A stretch of 64,000 nucleotides of DNA from CAYPXN01 sp964470915 (GCA_964470915.1 CAYYEM010000001.1:102345-166344); one strand, 5' to 3'; numbered from the stretch's first letter, positions 7,041-16,090 are shown. Program-made: numbers and translations. The notes: generated by a model not told the origin, from the letters alone.

Positions 7041-8795
7041 TTAGCTTTTTTCAGTCAGCCTGTTCAATTTTTGGTACAAAGTTTGGCGTTGAATGCCTAA
7101 TCGTCGGGCGGCTAGGGCTTTATTGCCATTACATTCTTTCAGAGCCTTCCTTACTTCTTCGGCGGACACTCTTTTTTTGGTGGAATCGATTTTGAGATTT
7201 TTGATTTTTTGATACAAGTTTAATCGTGAAATATCGAGCAGCTCAGCTGCTTTGGCCTTGTTTCCATCCGCTTCCTGAAGGGCGCGTTCGATCATTCGTT
7301 TTTCAAACAAACCAACCTGTCGGCTTAAATTTAAATCACGTTGCAGTTCTTCTTCAAATTCATAATTTTCTTTAACACCATCTGAGAGTAAGTCTTTACT
7401 GATAGTGCCTTTGCCCATGACTAAGCTTCGGTTGATTTCATTTTCAAGTTCACGAATATTTCCAGGCCAGGTGTAGAGCATGAGAGCTTTCATAGCTTCG
7501 GGTTCGATAGAAAGAAAATCAGCGGGGATATTCATTTTATTATTCTTCATGAAATATTCCACAAGTTTAGGAATATCTGATTTTCTCTCACGCAAGGCTG
7601 GAAGATTTAATCGTACTACATTGAGACGATAATAAAGATCTTTTCTGAATTTTCCTTTTTTAATTTCTTCCGCTAAATCTTTATTGCTGGCTGAAATGAT
7701 TCGAACATTAATTTTGATCGACTGGTTTGATCCAACAGGTCTGATTTCTCTTTCTTGCAAGACTCTAAGCAACTTGGCTTGCATGGCCATGCTCATGTCG
7801 CCCACTTCATCAAGAAATACAGTACCCCCTTCTGCAAATTCGAATATTCCCTTTTTATCTTTTTCTGCACCTGTGAAAGCGCCTCTTACATGACCGAAAA
7901 GTTCTGATTCTAGCAAGGTATCAGAAAAACTGGCGCAGTTGGTGGAAACAAAAATCTTATCTTTGCGAGGTCCATTATAGTGGAGAGCCTTTGCAATCAG
8001 CTCTTTGCCAGTTCCTGATTCTCCATGAATATAAACCGTCACATCCGAATCAATAATTTTGTCGAGAGTTTTGAGGATGTCCGTCATAGGTTTTGATTCG
8101 CCAATGATTTCGAGATAACGACTTCTTCGTTCAGGATTCAGCTCACTGTTTTCGATTATTTTTTTAGTTTCAGCAAGTTCGCTTTCCTGAAGACTTATTT
8201 TTTCTTCCAAATTTTTGTTGAGCTTTAAAATGAGTTGTTGTTTTTCTTCGAGTTCTTTTTGTCGAGCACGATTTTCTTCAAGAAGTCGTGTGTGGAAAAT
8301 AGCAAGAGCAGCCTGGTCTGCAAAAAGCCCTAAAATTTTTGCATGACTTTCCTGAAAAATTCCTGAACTAAATCGATTGTCTAAATAAATAATTCCTAGA
8401 ATATTATTTCCTTCTTTCAGAGGCACGGCGAGAATCGATCTTAATTTCATATTGTGAACACTTTGTGCTTTTTTAAGTTTTTCATCACCTAAAGCATCTA
8501 CAGTAAGGAGGGGTTCTTGTTTTTGCATCACCTCACGCAAAATGGTGGTAGAAATTTTTTCTTTCGCTTTCTTTAAACTTTCTTTGTCAAGATTTCTAGC
8601 TGCTACAATTTCGTAATGCTTGTCTTTGAGTAAAACAATAAAACCTCTCTCAGCTCCCGAAAGGCTAATAGCTTCATCAAGAATGAGATCGAGGAGGCGA
8701 TCGAGTTGGGTTTGGCCCAGTATTTTTTTGGAAATGGAGAGAATGCTTTCGTAAGTTTCAAGAGAGGCAGAGGAAGTGGAGTTTGTTTTTGCCAT
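7041..8795 (-). CDS. Sigma-54-dependent transcriptional activator (GAF, AAA+, double Fis-type HTH)
   Basis: Enhancer-binding protein that uses ATP to open sigma-54 promoters. The order is a GAF sensor domain (about 20-170), a coiled coil (170-220), an AAA+ domain with Walker A GESGTGKE at 258-265, the sigma-54 contact loop GAFTGA at 305-310 and Walker B GGTVFLDE at 323-330, then two Fis-type helix-turn-helix segments (about 494-535 and 543-582). It has no receiver domain, so control is probably by a ligand or partner through the GAF. Two sigma-54 promoters (9023, 12771) lie within 4 kb and a kinase-ATPase-TPR gene lies between them. Control of those promoters by this protein is inferred from proximity. 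Confidence 0.93.
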   Translation of the reverse strand: MAKTNSTSSASLETYESILSISKKILGQTQLDRLLDLILDEAISLSGAERGFIVLLKDKHYEIVAARNLDKESLKKAKEKISTTILREVMQKQEPLLTVDALGDEKLKKAQSVHNMKLRSILAVPLKEGNNILGIIYLDNRFSSGIFQESHAKILGLFADQAALAIFHTRLLEENRARQKELEEKQQLILKLNKNLEEKISLQESELAETKKIIENSELNPERRSRYLEIIGESKPMTDILKTLDKIIDSDVTVYIHGESGTGKELIAKALHYNGPRKDKIFVSTNCASFSDTLLESELFGHVRGAFTGAEKDKKGIFEFAEGGTVFLDEVGDMSMAMQAKLLRVLQEREIRPVGSNQSIKINVRIISASNKDLAEEIKKGKFRKDLYYRLNVVRLNLPALRERKSDIPKLVEYFMKNNKMNIPADFLSIEPEAMKALMLYTWPGNIRELENEINRSLVMGKGTISKDLLSDGVKENYEFEEELQRDLNLSRQVGLFEKRMIERALQEADGNKAKAAELLDISRLNLYQKIKNLKIDSTKKRVSAEEVRKALKECNGNKALAARRLGIQRQTLYQKLNRLTEKS

Positions 8796-8883
8796 ATGCG
8801 ATATCCTAAAATTATGCGATTGTGTTTAGAGTGTTAAAGTATTGCTGATAAAATGGGGCTAATTTTATTTAAAAAAAACCTTG

Positions 8884-8924
8884 TGTTTACAATGACTTAA
8901 TAAAAGTTTATCACAATGTTTACA
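8884..8924. promoter_or_regulatory. Direct repeat TGTTTACA, possible activator sites
   Basis: TGTTTACA occurs at 8884-8891 and again at 8917-8924, 33 bp apart (about three helical turns), 100-140 bp upstream of the sigma-54 promoter at 9023. That is the usual distance for enhancer sites. The rest of this 282-bp divergent intergenic region is AT-rich. Confidence 0.3.
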
Positions 8925-9022
8925 TTTTATACAAATTTTTCGTCTTTTTCAAGTCAACATTCACCTAAACAAAAAGCCTAATGTTTCGAAGGTTTAGTTA
9001 ATTTTTTGAAGCCTTACACAAC

Positions 9023-9039
9023 TTGGCATTCAAATTGCT
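9023..9039 (+). promoter_or_regulatory. Sigma-54 (-24/-12) promoter
   Basis: TTGGCATT, four bases, then TTGCT matches the consensus YTGGCACG-N4-TTGCW in the invariant GG and GC with correct spacing. Transcription would start near 9050 and the downstream gene has a strong ribosome site and ATG at 9078. Confidence 0.75.
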
Positions 9040-9077
9040 TTGTTCTGGTTCGTGGTTTTTAAAAAAGGAGAATCGAT

Positions 9078-9593
9078 ATGGCTTTAGTAATAGAAAGGAA
9101 TCAGGAAGTTTCTCAGACTCATAATTTTGGGATCAATCAGGTTCGCTCAAGTTCGCAGGACCAACCTACTTTAGCTCCTAGTATGGGTAACGAGATTCAA
9201 TATAAGGCAAATTTAGGATTACAGCATCTTGCTCGTCCTCCAAAAACTCCACCACAGGAAATGTCTTCATCTACTCGAGTCATAGATTCAGATCATGATA
9301 AGTTATTGCAAAAGATAAAAGCTTCAAGAGCTCCTCTGTCAGAAGCGTCTAAAAATAATTTGATCGCAGATATTAAGTGTCGCTTAAATGAGGCTGTTTC
9401 AAATAGTGATGATTTGCCTTTGGTGCAAAGAGCTTTAAATATTGTAATGATTGCACGTGATAATGGTGTATTTGAAGGAATGGATACTCAGGAAATTCGT
9501 GTAAAGCTAATCAGAATACAGGATAATTTTAGAATGCAAGGTTTGGATGCTAAGGTAGAACGAGTAAAAAGCTTAATAGCAAGTTTATCTTGA
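9078..9593 (+). CDS. Unknown 171-residue protein behind a sigma-54 promoter
   Basis: No family recognised. No signal peptide or membrane segment is visible. The first 75 residues are Ser/Gln/Thr/Pro-rich and look disordered; residues 80-171 look helical and charged (KLLQKIKASR near 75, VQRALNIV, IRVKLIRIQDN). AAAGGAG precedes the ATG by 8 nt. A soluble protein with a disordered N-terminus and no Sec signal, under sigma-54 control beside a GAF activator, could be a non-classically secreted effector or a regulatory partner; both ideas are inference. It overlaps the 3' end of the convergent kinase gene by 9 bp. Confidence 0.8.
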   Translation: MALVIERNQEVSQTHNFGINQVRSSSQDQPTLAPSMGNEIQYKANLGLQHLARPPKTPPQEMSSSTRVIDSDHDKLLQKIKASRAPLSEASKNNLIADIKCRLNEAVSNSDDLPLVQRALNIVMIARDNGVFEGMDTQEIRVKLIRIQDNFRMQGLDAKVERVKSLIASLS

Positions 9594-12488
9594 TGCGTTA
9601 TTAATTCTCTCTTCCTTACGATCTCTTAGGAAGCTTTTTTGAAACTCGGGCGGAATTTCGGATTTTAACAAATCCAGTTCCGCCCTTGATTTTTGAAAAT
9701 ATTCTTGAGCTTTTTGTTTTTCATTTTTCTTTTTATAAAGAATTCCCAATTCAAGATTTATTTCCCAGGAGAGATTGTTGAGAGAGAGTTTTTGGTTTAG
9801 TTTGAGGGCCTGTAAAAAATTTTCTTCTGATTGCTCTAGGCTGGCTTTGTTTTGATCACGATAAATTTTTCCCAATATCAAATGAGCTCGGCATTCCAAT
9901 TCAGAATTGGAATTTTTTTGGCTTAATTCTAAAGCCTTCTGACTATCTAAAAGGGCTGCAAAAAAATTCTCATGCTCAATCTGTAAGTGAGCTCTATTAA
10001 GCAGACTTTGTATGAATAAAGCGTTTGAAGAGTTTTCTAAAAGTACAATGGCTTGGTTAAGATATTCTAGTTGCTGTTCGTGATTTTCTTTTTCACCTTC
10101 GAGAAGTGCCAAATAATTCAAGGCCGCAGCTTGTTGCTCAGGATAAGAAGAAAGAAGCGAAAGTTCGTACCACGCTAAGCTTTCTTTGTAAGCTTCTCGG
10201 GATTTTCCCAGATGATAAATGAGATTCACGCGATTGTGATAAAGAATGCAACTCAAGAGAGGATGTTTGCTCCTTTTTGAAAGTAGCAAGGCTGTTTGGT
10301 AATGAGATAAAGCTTTCTGATAATCTCCCTGATCATGAAAAAAAGTGGCCAGGTTCATCCAAAACACACCTTGCATATAAAAGTTTTTAGATTTTTTAGT
10401 TTCAAGAATAGCTTCTTTCATTTTTTGTTCTGCAAATGAAAGTTGACCTGTCCTTTTAAGAATTAAAGCCTCCAGGTTTAATGCTCTTGCGAGCCCTAAA
10501 GAGTTTCTTTGTTTTTGGTAAGCTGTGCGGGCTTTTTTAATCATTTCGGTCGCATCTATTATTTTACCTTCGAGCCAGGCAATGCGGGCCTGAATTTCAT
10601 GAAAGAGACCTTTTTCTGTAGTGCTGATATTTTCAGGATTTGGTAAAATTTGTTTTGCTTGTTCAGCACTAGCCAGAGAAGCGAAGTTTCTAGCTGCGAT
10701 TAACCTGCATTTGGCAGGGATTTTTTGCAGAGGGATTTGAGCCCAGGTTACTTTTCGTAATTCTTCCGCTTGTTGAAAGCATCCTTCTTGGTAAAGATGG
10801 TCTAGTTCTTTAGTAATTTTTTCCCAGGATAATTTTTGAGAAATTTTCTTTTTTATCCCTGAAATTTTTCTTAAGGTCAATCCTGTTTCATGGGCTTGAG
10901 AAATAATGCCAAGTTTTGGATTCTTTTGAATTTGTTCTAGAAGCTTTGCAGGATTTACCTGAAGAATTTTGGAAACAAGATCAAGTTTTTGTTCTTTTCC
11001 GGAAAGCTCAAGTAATTTGAGCAAGTGTTTGAGTTTGGATTTCCATTTTTCTTCGTAATTTTTGAGTGTTTTGGCAGGTGTTTCTAATTCACGAAGTTTC
11101 CAACCTGAGGAAGTGTATGAAAGTTTACCTTCATCCAAAAGTGCTTCCAGATAATTTTCGAGTAAATGAATGTTACCGCGAATAGATTGTGTGATTTGCT
11201 TGGATTGTAGCTTGTTTGCTTTAAAGTCTATTTCACTTTTTAAAAAATCATCTATTTGAGATGCTTTGAGAGGCGATAACTCAACGCTTAAATTAAAAGG
11301 AAAAGATATTTTGTGATCTGTAGCACATACAAATTTTGGAATGTTTTTTAAAATGGAAACAGAGAAGTCAGAGTCCAAAGGCAAATCCAAAAGCAATATA
11401 AAAGAAGAAGTAGGGTTTTGTTTTAAAAATATTTTTAGGTTTTCAATCTTGTTAAAATAAAGGGCTTGTTTTCCTTCTACTTGTAACTTTTGTTTGATTT
11501 CAATGAGGGCTCTGCTTTTCCCAGTGCCCTTTTTGCCATGGAGTAGAATTTTAGCTGACTCTGTTTGGAGAAGATTTTGGATTCTTTCTATTTCTTTCTT
11601 CCAAAACAAAAAAGGAGAAGATTCTAAAATACCTATAGATTCAGAATTACTCTGTAAGGAGAAAGTTTCTCCTAAACTTTCATTGAGAGCCTGTAATAAT
11701 TCTGTAACATTTAAAAATCTTTTCTGTGGATCTGCTTCGAGAAGTTTTTCAATCACTTCTTTGAAAGATTCCGGGATTGCTGAAAATTGAAAAGGGGCAA
11801 TGACTGGCTTTTCATAAAGTTGTTTTTGTAGAATTTGTAGAGGATCTTCAGCTTTAAAAGGTGAATGAGCAGTTAATAATTCACTGCATAGGACTCCAAA
11901 AGCGTAAAGATCACTGGCTGGGCTGGGGGCTTTGCCCAGAGCTATTTCAGGAGCAGCATAAGGGGGGGTTCCAAAAAAACTTTCACCACTCGATTTGCTT
12001 TTCAGATTCTGTGCCAAACCAAAATCAATTAATTTTAAAGTAAGTTTTTGGCTTTGAGTAGGCGTGTAAACCAGTATGTTTTCAGGTTTTAAATCCAAAT
12101 GCAAAATGCCTTTTGAGTGCAGAAAAAAAAGTGCTCTGAGAAGTTGTATTAAAAGTTCAAATTGAGTGTTGAGATTTTTATCTTTGCAAAACTCCAGAAT
12201 GTTTTTTCCCTCGATCCATTCAGAAGTAAAATAATAACCGTTTTCTAAAATACCAAAATCAAATGCTTGAGCCAGATGTGGATGATGGAGTTGACTGAGA
12301 TATTGAAATTCATTTTTGAGAACTTCAATTGGAATTGAAGAGCGAGTGGTACTTGTTTTCAGTGCCAATTTCTTTTCAAGGAGAGGATCGTAAACCCGAA
12401 ACACTTCGCCGCCACTCGCGTCACCAATCTTCTTGTCTATTTGGTAGCGTTTTTTCCAAGAGGAAAATAGTTTTTGTTTTTTGGGCAT
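9585..12488 (-). CDS. Ser/Thr protein kinase with P-loop ATPase and TPR regions
   Basis: 967 residues, no transmembrane segment. The kinase domain (about 15-275) has a Gly-rich loop at 22-30, K44, HLDLKPEN at 130-137 with catalytic D132 but Leu in place of the Arg of HRD, DFG at 155-157 and APE at 179-181. It is probably active and of non-RD type. A second ATPase follows with P-loop GKKGTGKS at 318-325. The C-terminal 400 residues are helical TPR-like repeats. This architecture resembles the large kinase-ATPase-TPR regulators of myxobacteria. It lies between two sigma-54-driven genes and near a GAF activator, so it may sense a signal and control that activator; this link is inference. Confidence 0.9.
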   Translation of the reverse strand: MPKKQKLFSSWKKRYQIDKKIGDASGGEVFRVYDPLLEKKLALKTSTTRSSIPIEVLKNEFQYLSQLHHPHLAQAFDFGILENGYYFTSEWIEGKNILEFCKDKNLNTQFELLIQLLRALFFLHSKGILHLDLKPENILVYTPTQSQKLTLKLIDFGLAQNLKSKSSGESFFGTPPYAAPEIALGKAPSPASDLYAFGVLCSELLTAHSPFKAEDPLQILQKQLYEKPVIAPFQFSAIPESFKEVIEKLLEADPQKRFLNVTELLQALNESLGETFSLQSNSESIGILESSPFLFWKKEIERIQNLLQTESAKILLHGKKGTGKSRALIEIKQKLQVEGKQALYFNKIENLKIFLKQNPTSSFILLLDLPLDSDFSVSILKNIPKFVCATDHKISFPFNLSVELSPLKASQIDDFLKSEIDFKANKLQSKQITQSIRGNIHLLENYLEALLDEGKLSYTSSGWKLRELETPAKTLKNYEEKWKSKLKHLLKLLELSGKEQKLDLVSKILQVNPAKLLEQIQKNPKLGIISQAHETGLTLRKISGIKKKISQKLSWEKITKELDHLYQEGCFQQAEELRKVTWAQIPLQKIPAKCRLIAARNFASLASAEQAKQILPNPENISTTEKGLFHEIQARIAWLEGKIIDATEMIKKARTAYQKQRNSLGLARALNLEALILKRTGQLSFAEQKMKEAILETKKSKNFYMQGVFWMNLATFFHDQGDYQKALSHYQTALLLSKRSKHPLLSCILYHNRVNLIYHLGKSREAYKESLAWYELSLLSSYPEQQAAALNYLALLEGEKENHEQQLEYLNQAIVLLENSSNALFIQSLLNRAHLQIEHENFFAALLDSQKALELSQKNSNSELECRAHLILGKIYRDQNKASLEQSEENFLQALKLNQKLSLNNLSWEINLELGILYKKKNEKQKAQEYFQKSRAELDLLKSEIPPEFQKSFLRDRKEERINNASR

Positions 12489-12568
12489 GAGTTTAAGAAT
12501 AAATTATGTTTTTAATGACAAAGTAGCAGTTTTTTCATTTAAATTCATTTTTTTCTATTTCTCTTCAA

Positions 12569-12681
12569 TGTCAGAATTTTTTATATAGCATACAAAACTG
12601 TCGGAATCTATTCCTGTAGATCAAGTATATGAAATAATTGATTATTTAGGTTCGATATTTTGAACCATTACATTTCTGACA
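12569..12681. promoter_or_regulatory. Three related 8-bp sites upstream of a sigma-54 promoter
   Basis: TGTCAGAA (12569-12576), TGTCGGAA (12599-12606, 30 bp on) and the inverse TTCTGACA (12674-12681) lie 90-200 bp upstream of the promoter at 12771. Helical phasing and inverse symmetry suggest activator binding sites. The same octamer is not obvious upstream of 9023. The rest of this 334-bp divergent region (12489-12825) is AT-rich with no other gene. Confidence 0.35.
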
Positions 12682-12770
12682 CTTATCAGGTTTCGTTTTA
12701 TCAATTTTGGCAGACCATATAAGTTCAATATTTTCAATAAGATAAACGCTTTTTCAAGCTGCTTCTCTTT

Positions 12771-12787
12771 TTGGCCTGATCCTTGCT
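12771..12787 (+). promoter_or_regulatory. Sigma-54 (-24/-12) promoter
   Basis: TTGGCCTG, four bases (ATCC), then TTGCT fits the sigma-54 consensus with exact spacing and the same architecture as the site at 9023. The predicted start is about 12798, followed by AAGGAGG and ATG 12826. Confidence 0.75.
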
Positions 12788-12825
12788 GTATATAAGTGCG
12801 GGATTTTTGAAAAAGGAGGAGTGTG

Positions 12826-14250
12826 ATGCCTATTGAGAATATTTCTGAGCGTAAAGCTGAAAATAGATTTTTGGAAAATGAAGAGGAGTTGGATGCTTTT
12901 GATTTGGAGACGGATCTTTCAGAAGATTCTGATGGAGAAATTTATGGAAGTTCTTCTTATCAAAAACATTCTTCAAAGGAATTTGCATCTTCCTTGGGTT
13001 CTCTCGATGCTGCAGGGGCTGTCAAAAAACTGGAGCTTTTAAAAAAAGATCCCAGTCTTCATCTTTCTGTCGAAGATAAAAAGAAAATTTCGATTTTAAT
13101 CAATCAACTCAAAAAAATTACCGGTAAGATTCCTGCTAGCCTATTGAATGAGCTAAAAGCATTTGAAGCAAAGATTTTTGGAAATATGAGTTTGGAAACA
13201 GAAGAATTTCCAGAAGAATCAGATTCTGATGCTGCCTATTTGAAAGCAGATTTGGATAAAACAAAAAAAATGATTGAGGACAATTCCAATCTTACAAAAG
13301 AGGAAAAAGAAGCTTTTTTGAAAAATATTGAGAAATGGTCTCACTCCCTCGACTTGGGTCGTTTGGATCTTGGTCTCATTCAGGAACAATTGGATGCCAT
13401 GAGGGAAGAGTTGAATCAGGTTGAGGCTTTTCCAAAAAATCTTCGTGAAATGTCAAAGCAGACCGGTAAAGAGCCATCAGAATTGCAAGCCCTGCTGAAA
13501 AAGCATAATTTGGATTCTGAAAATCTTCCCAATCCTCCGGATGAAAAAGTGGCGGCTTTGCTGAATGATCCAGAGTTTTCTGAGAAACTCGACTCTCTTA
13601 AATCCGATGTTTCGACAGCCCAGACTGCTTTGTCTGATGAAATCAAGAAGCAAACAGAGGCAGCCAAACATCTGAATGATGAAGCTAAAAAGGATAAAAA
13701 TAAGGCTCGTAGTAGTGATGTGTCGTCTTATGAATTTCTTTATAAAGCTCATTTCCATAAAGATGAAAAAAGTAAGGCTCTCATTGCAGCCCAGTTACAA
13801 TTAGCCACTGAAACGGCCTCTTGTTTGTCAGCTTTGTATGGAAAAACTGTCACAGCTGAAACCAGTCCTGAAAAAGTGGGAGTTTTAAGTTTTGAAGGTG
13901 GCGCTTCAATCAATGTGCTGGTTTGTGGAGCAGGGGTTGAAGCAAGTGCTTCAGGGGTTCTGCAATTTAGTAACAAAGCCAGTATTGATTGGCCAAAGGT
14001 AGAAGTAGTGCCTTTTGCAGTCGATAATTTCAGGGATGGTAAAACTGAAATCCCTGAATGGATGACTAAGTCTAATTATCCTTTGGATGTTTATGATCAA
14101 TACAACCCAGACCAAGACGCCAAAGATGATTGGTGGAAATGGCTGTTAGTGCCGATTGCTGGCCCCTTGGCTTTCTCTGATAACTTTGACGATGAGCTTC
14201 ATAAGTCTGATGCCTTGTCAACGGGTGGAGAACTTAAAGATATTAATTAA
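12826..14250 (+). CDS. Unknown 474-residue acidic/coiled-coil protein behind a sigma-54 promoter
   Basis: No recognised family. ATG 12826 is chosen over the adjacent GTG because AAGGAGG lies 8 nt upstream. There is no signal peptide. The first 60 residues are acidic and Ser-rich. Residues 60-300 are Lys/Glu/Leu-rich with long helical, partly coiled-coil stretches. The C-terminal 170 residues look globular (SINVLVCGAGVEAS near 355, then WWKWLLVPIAGPLAF). It shares a transcript with the lipoprotein 14 bp downstream and a promoter type with the gene at 9078. A secreted or surface-acting role is inference only. Confidence 0.82.
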   Translation: MPIENISERKAENRFLENEEELDAFDLETDLSEDSDGEIYGSSSYQKHSSKEFASSLGSLDAAGAVKKLELLKKDPSLHLSVEDKKKISILINQLKKITGKIPASLLNELKAFEAKIFGNMSLETEEFPEESDSDAAYLKADLDKTKKMIEDNSNLTKEEKEAFLKNIEKWSHSLDLGRLDLGLIQEQLDAMREELNQVEAFPKNLREMSKQTGKEPSELQALLKKHNLDSENLPNPPDEKVAALLNDPEFSEKLDSLKSDVSTAQTALSDEIKKQTEAAKHLNDEAKKDKNKARSSDVSSYEFLYKAHFHKDEKSKALIAAQLQLATETASCLSALYGKTVTAETSPEKVGVLSFEGGASINVLVCGAGVEASASGVLQFSNKASIDWPKVEVVPFAVDNFRDGKTEIPEWMTKSNYPLDVYDQYNPDQDAKDDWWKWLLVPIAGPLAFSDNFDDELHKSDALSTGGELKDIN

Positions 14251-14264
14251 AGGAGGAGTGAGAA

Positions 14265-14582
14265 ATGAAAGCAAAATTTATATCATCCATTAAAATGTTA
14301 AGTTTGAGCACTTTGCTTGTATCTGTGCTGAGTTTAACCGCTTGTGATTATTCAACCACTAACCTTTCAAGACAGACTGTTCCTGTAGAGGAAACGAGTG
14401 AAAGTCCTAACACAAATAATGCAACAAATAATACAAATGAGGTTCCTGGTGTAACAGAAGAAGATAAAGCTAGGAAAGAATCTAACACGTCAGAAGATCC
14501 TCCCCAAGCCGTAAACGATTCTACTTCAGTGTTAATGACTCATACTCCTACAGAAGAAGAGGTCTTAGAGCTTTTAAAATAA
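14265..14582 (+). CDS. Small lipoprotein of the sigma-54 operon
   Basis: 105 residues with a hydrophobic signal and lipobox LTAC (Cys27), then an Asn/Thr/Glu-rich disordered tail and a short acidic C-terminus (PTEEEVLELL). An AAAGGAGG ribosome site precedes the ATG. It starts 14 bp after the 474-residue gene, so both are probably transcribed from the -24/-12 promoter at 12771. No function can be assigned; it could anchor or help export the upstream product. Confidence 0.8.
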   Translation: MKAKFISSIKMLSLSTLLVSVLSLTACDYSTTNLSRQTVPVEETSESPNTNNATNNTNEVPGVTEEDKARKESNTSEDPPQAVNDSTSVLMTHTPTEEEVLELLK

Positions 14583-14667
14583 TTAAACTTATTATTTGTA
14601 AAAAAACATATTGATTCTGATCTCGAAGAATTTTAAAAAATAAACTTTCCATCTTCTGAGATCTCGC

Positions 14668-14673
14668 TATAAT
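14668..14673 (+). promoter_or_regulatory. -10 box placing the transcript start at the ATG
   Basis: A perfect TATAAT ends 7 nt before ATG 14681, so transcription would start at or next to the start codon and the mRNA would be leaderless. No ribosome site is present. The -35 region (CTTTCC) is weak. Confidence 0.45.
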
Positions 14674-14680
14674 TTAATTA

Positions 14681-16090
14681 ATGCGATTGCTCTTTTTAGG
14701 TGGAGTTCGAACAGTAACAGGTTCCATGCACGTTCTTGAAACAGGAAACGAGCGTGTGTTGCTGGAGTGCGGGCTGTATCAGGGCCGCCACAAAGAATCC
14801 TTCGAGAAAAATTCCAACTTGCCTTTCCCCTTTGATGTGAAGTCGATTGATGCCATGTTGCTTTCCCATGCTCATATCGATCATTGTGGGAATATTCCTT
14901 CCCTTGCCAAAAAAGGTTATCAGGGAAATATTTTTGCGACTCCAGCGACCCGTGATTTGTGTTCTGTCATGCTCATGGATGCGGCTTATATTCAGCAGCA
15001 GGACGCGGATTATATTAATCGTCATGAGCTTTATGATCCAGAAATGGGCCCTGTGTTACCCATTTACGATGAGCAAGATGTGCTGAAGTCTTTGAGTCAG
15101 TATGTTTCTGTAGATTATCATCGTCATTTTCCAGTCACCCCTCATATTAAAGCAGGTTTTTATGATGCTGGGCATGTCTTAGGCTCGGCGATTGTTACGA
15201 TGGATGTTAAAAAGAAAACAGGCGAGAAAGTGCGTATAGCTTTTTCAGGAGATTTAGGCAGAAAAAACATGCCTTTAATGAGCAATCCCGAGATTCCTGA
15301 AAGTATTGATTATTTAATGATTGAAAGTACTTATGGAGATCGATTGCATGATCCCATCGATACCATGAAAAAAGAATTAGCAAGAGTCGTGAATGAAACT
15401 TACTCACGAAAAGGAAAATTAATTATTCCTTCTTTTGCTCTCGAGCGTACTCAGCTACTGGTTTTTACTCTTCATCAATTAACGCGTGAAAAACTTATTC
15501 CTGAAATTCCTATATATGTAGATAGTCCACTTTCGATTTCGATTACCGATGTGTTTAAATTACATCCAGATGCGATGGATCAAAAAACACGGAATTTTAT
15601 TCAAAGCAATGGCGATCCTTTTGGTTTTAAAAACTTGGTTTACTTAACAGATACTGAGTCGAGTCGTGCTTTGAATTATAAAACGGAGCCCATGATTATC
15701 ATTTCAGCTTCGGGCATGTGTGAAGGTGGGCGCATCGTTCATCATTTGCGCAATAATATTGAAAATCCGAATAATACAGTTTTGATTATTGGCTATCAGG
15801 CCCAGCACACCTTGGGTCGCCGTTTGGTGGAGAAAAGAAGAAAGGTTAAGATATTTGGTGTGGAGCGCGAGTTGAATGCGCGAGTCGAAGTAATCAATTC
15901 TTTCTCAGCCCATGCAGATAAAACAGAGCTCCTTGAATTTGTCGAAGCGTGCGGCAAGCGTTTGAAGGGAATTTTTATTGTGCACGGTGACGAAGAACAG
16001 TCTTTAGCTTTGCAGAGCCACATCCAAAAAATGGGTTTTCAAAATGTGATTGTCCCCACCCAGAAACAATTTGTAGAGTTGGATACTTAA
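14681..16090 (+). CDS. MBL-fold beta-CASP RNA-processing exonuclease-like protein
   Basis: Metallo-beta-lactamase hydrolase of the YSH1/CPSF-73-like family. The metal motif SHAHIDHCG (HAHIDH at 63-68), a later GHVLGSA His motif, SGDLGR with the metal Asp, the beta-CASP domain (SASGMCEGGR) and the C-terminal RMMBL segment (FSAHAD) are all present in 469 residues, the usual length. Such enzymes are zinc-dependent endo/exoribonucleases; the substrate here is unknown. It overlaps the convergent lipoprotein gene by 4 bp. Confidence 0.93.
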   Translation: MRLLFLGGVRTVTGSMHVLETGNERVLLECGLYQGRHKESFEKNSNLPFPFDVKSIDAMLLSHAHIDHCGNIPSLAKKGYQGNIFATPATRDLCSVMLMDAAYIQQQDADYINRHELYDPEMGPVLPIYDEQDVLKSLSQYVSVDYHRHFPVTPHIKAGFYDAGHVLGSAIVTMDVKKKTGEKVRIAFSGDLGRKNMPLMSNPEIPESIDYLMIESTYGDRLHDPIDTMKKELARVVNETYSRKGKLIIPSFALERTQLLVFTLHQLTREKLIPEIPIYVDSPLSISITDVFKLHPDAMDQKTRNFIQSNGDPFGFKNLVYLTDTESSRALNYKTEPMIIISASGMCEGGRIVHHLRNNIENPNNTVLIIGYQAQHTLGRRLVEKRRKVKIFGVERELNARVEVINSFSAHADKTELLEFVEACGKRLKGIFIVHGDEEQSLALQSHIQKMGFQNVIVPTQKQFVELDT

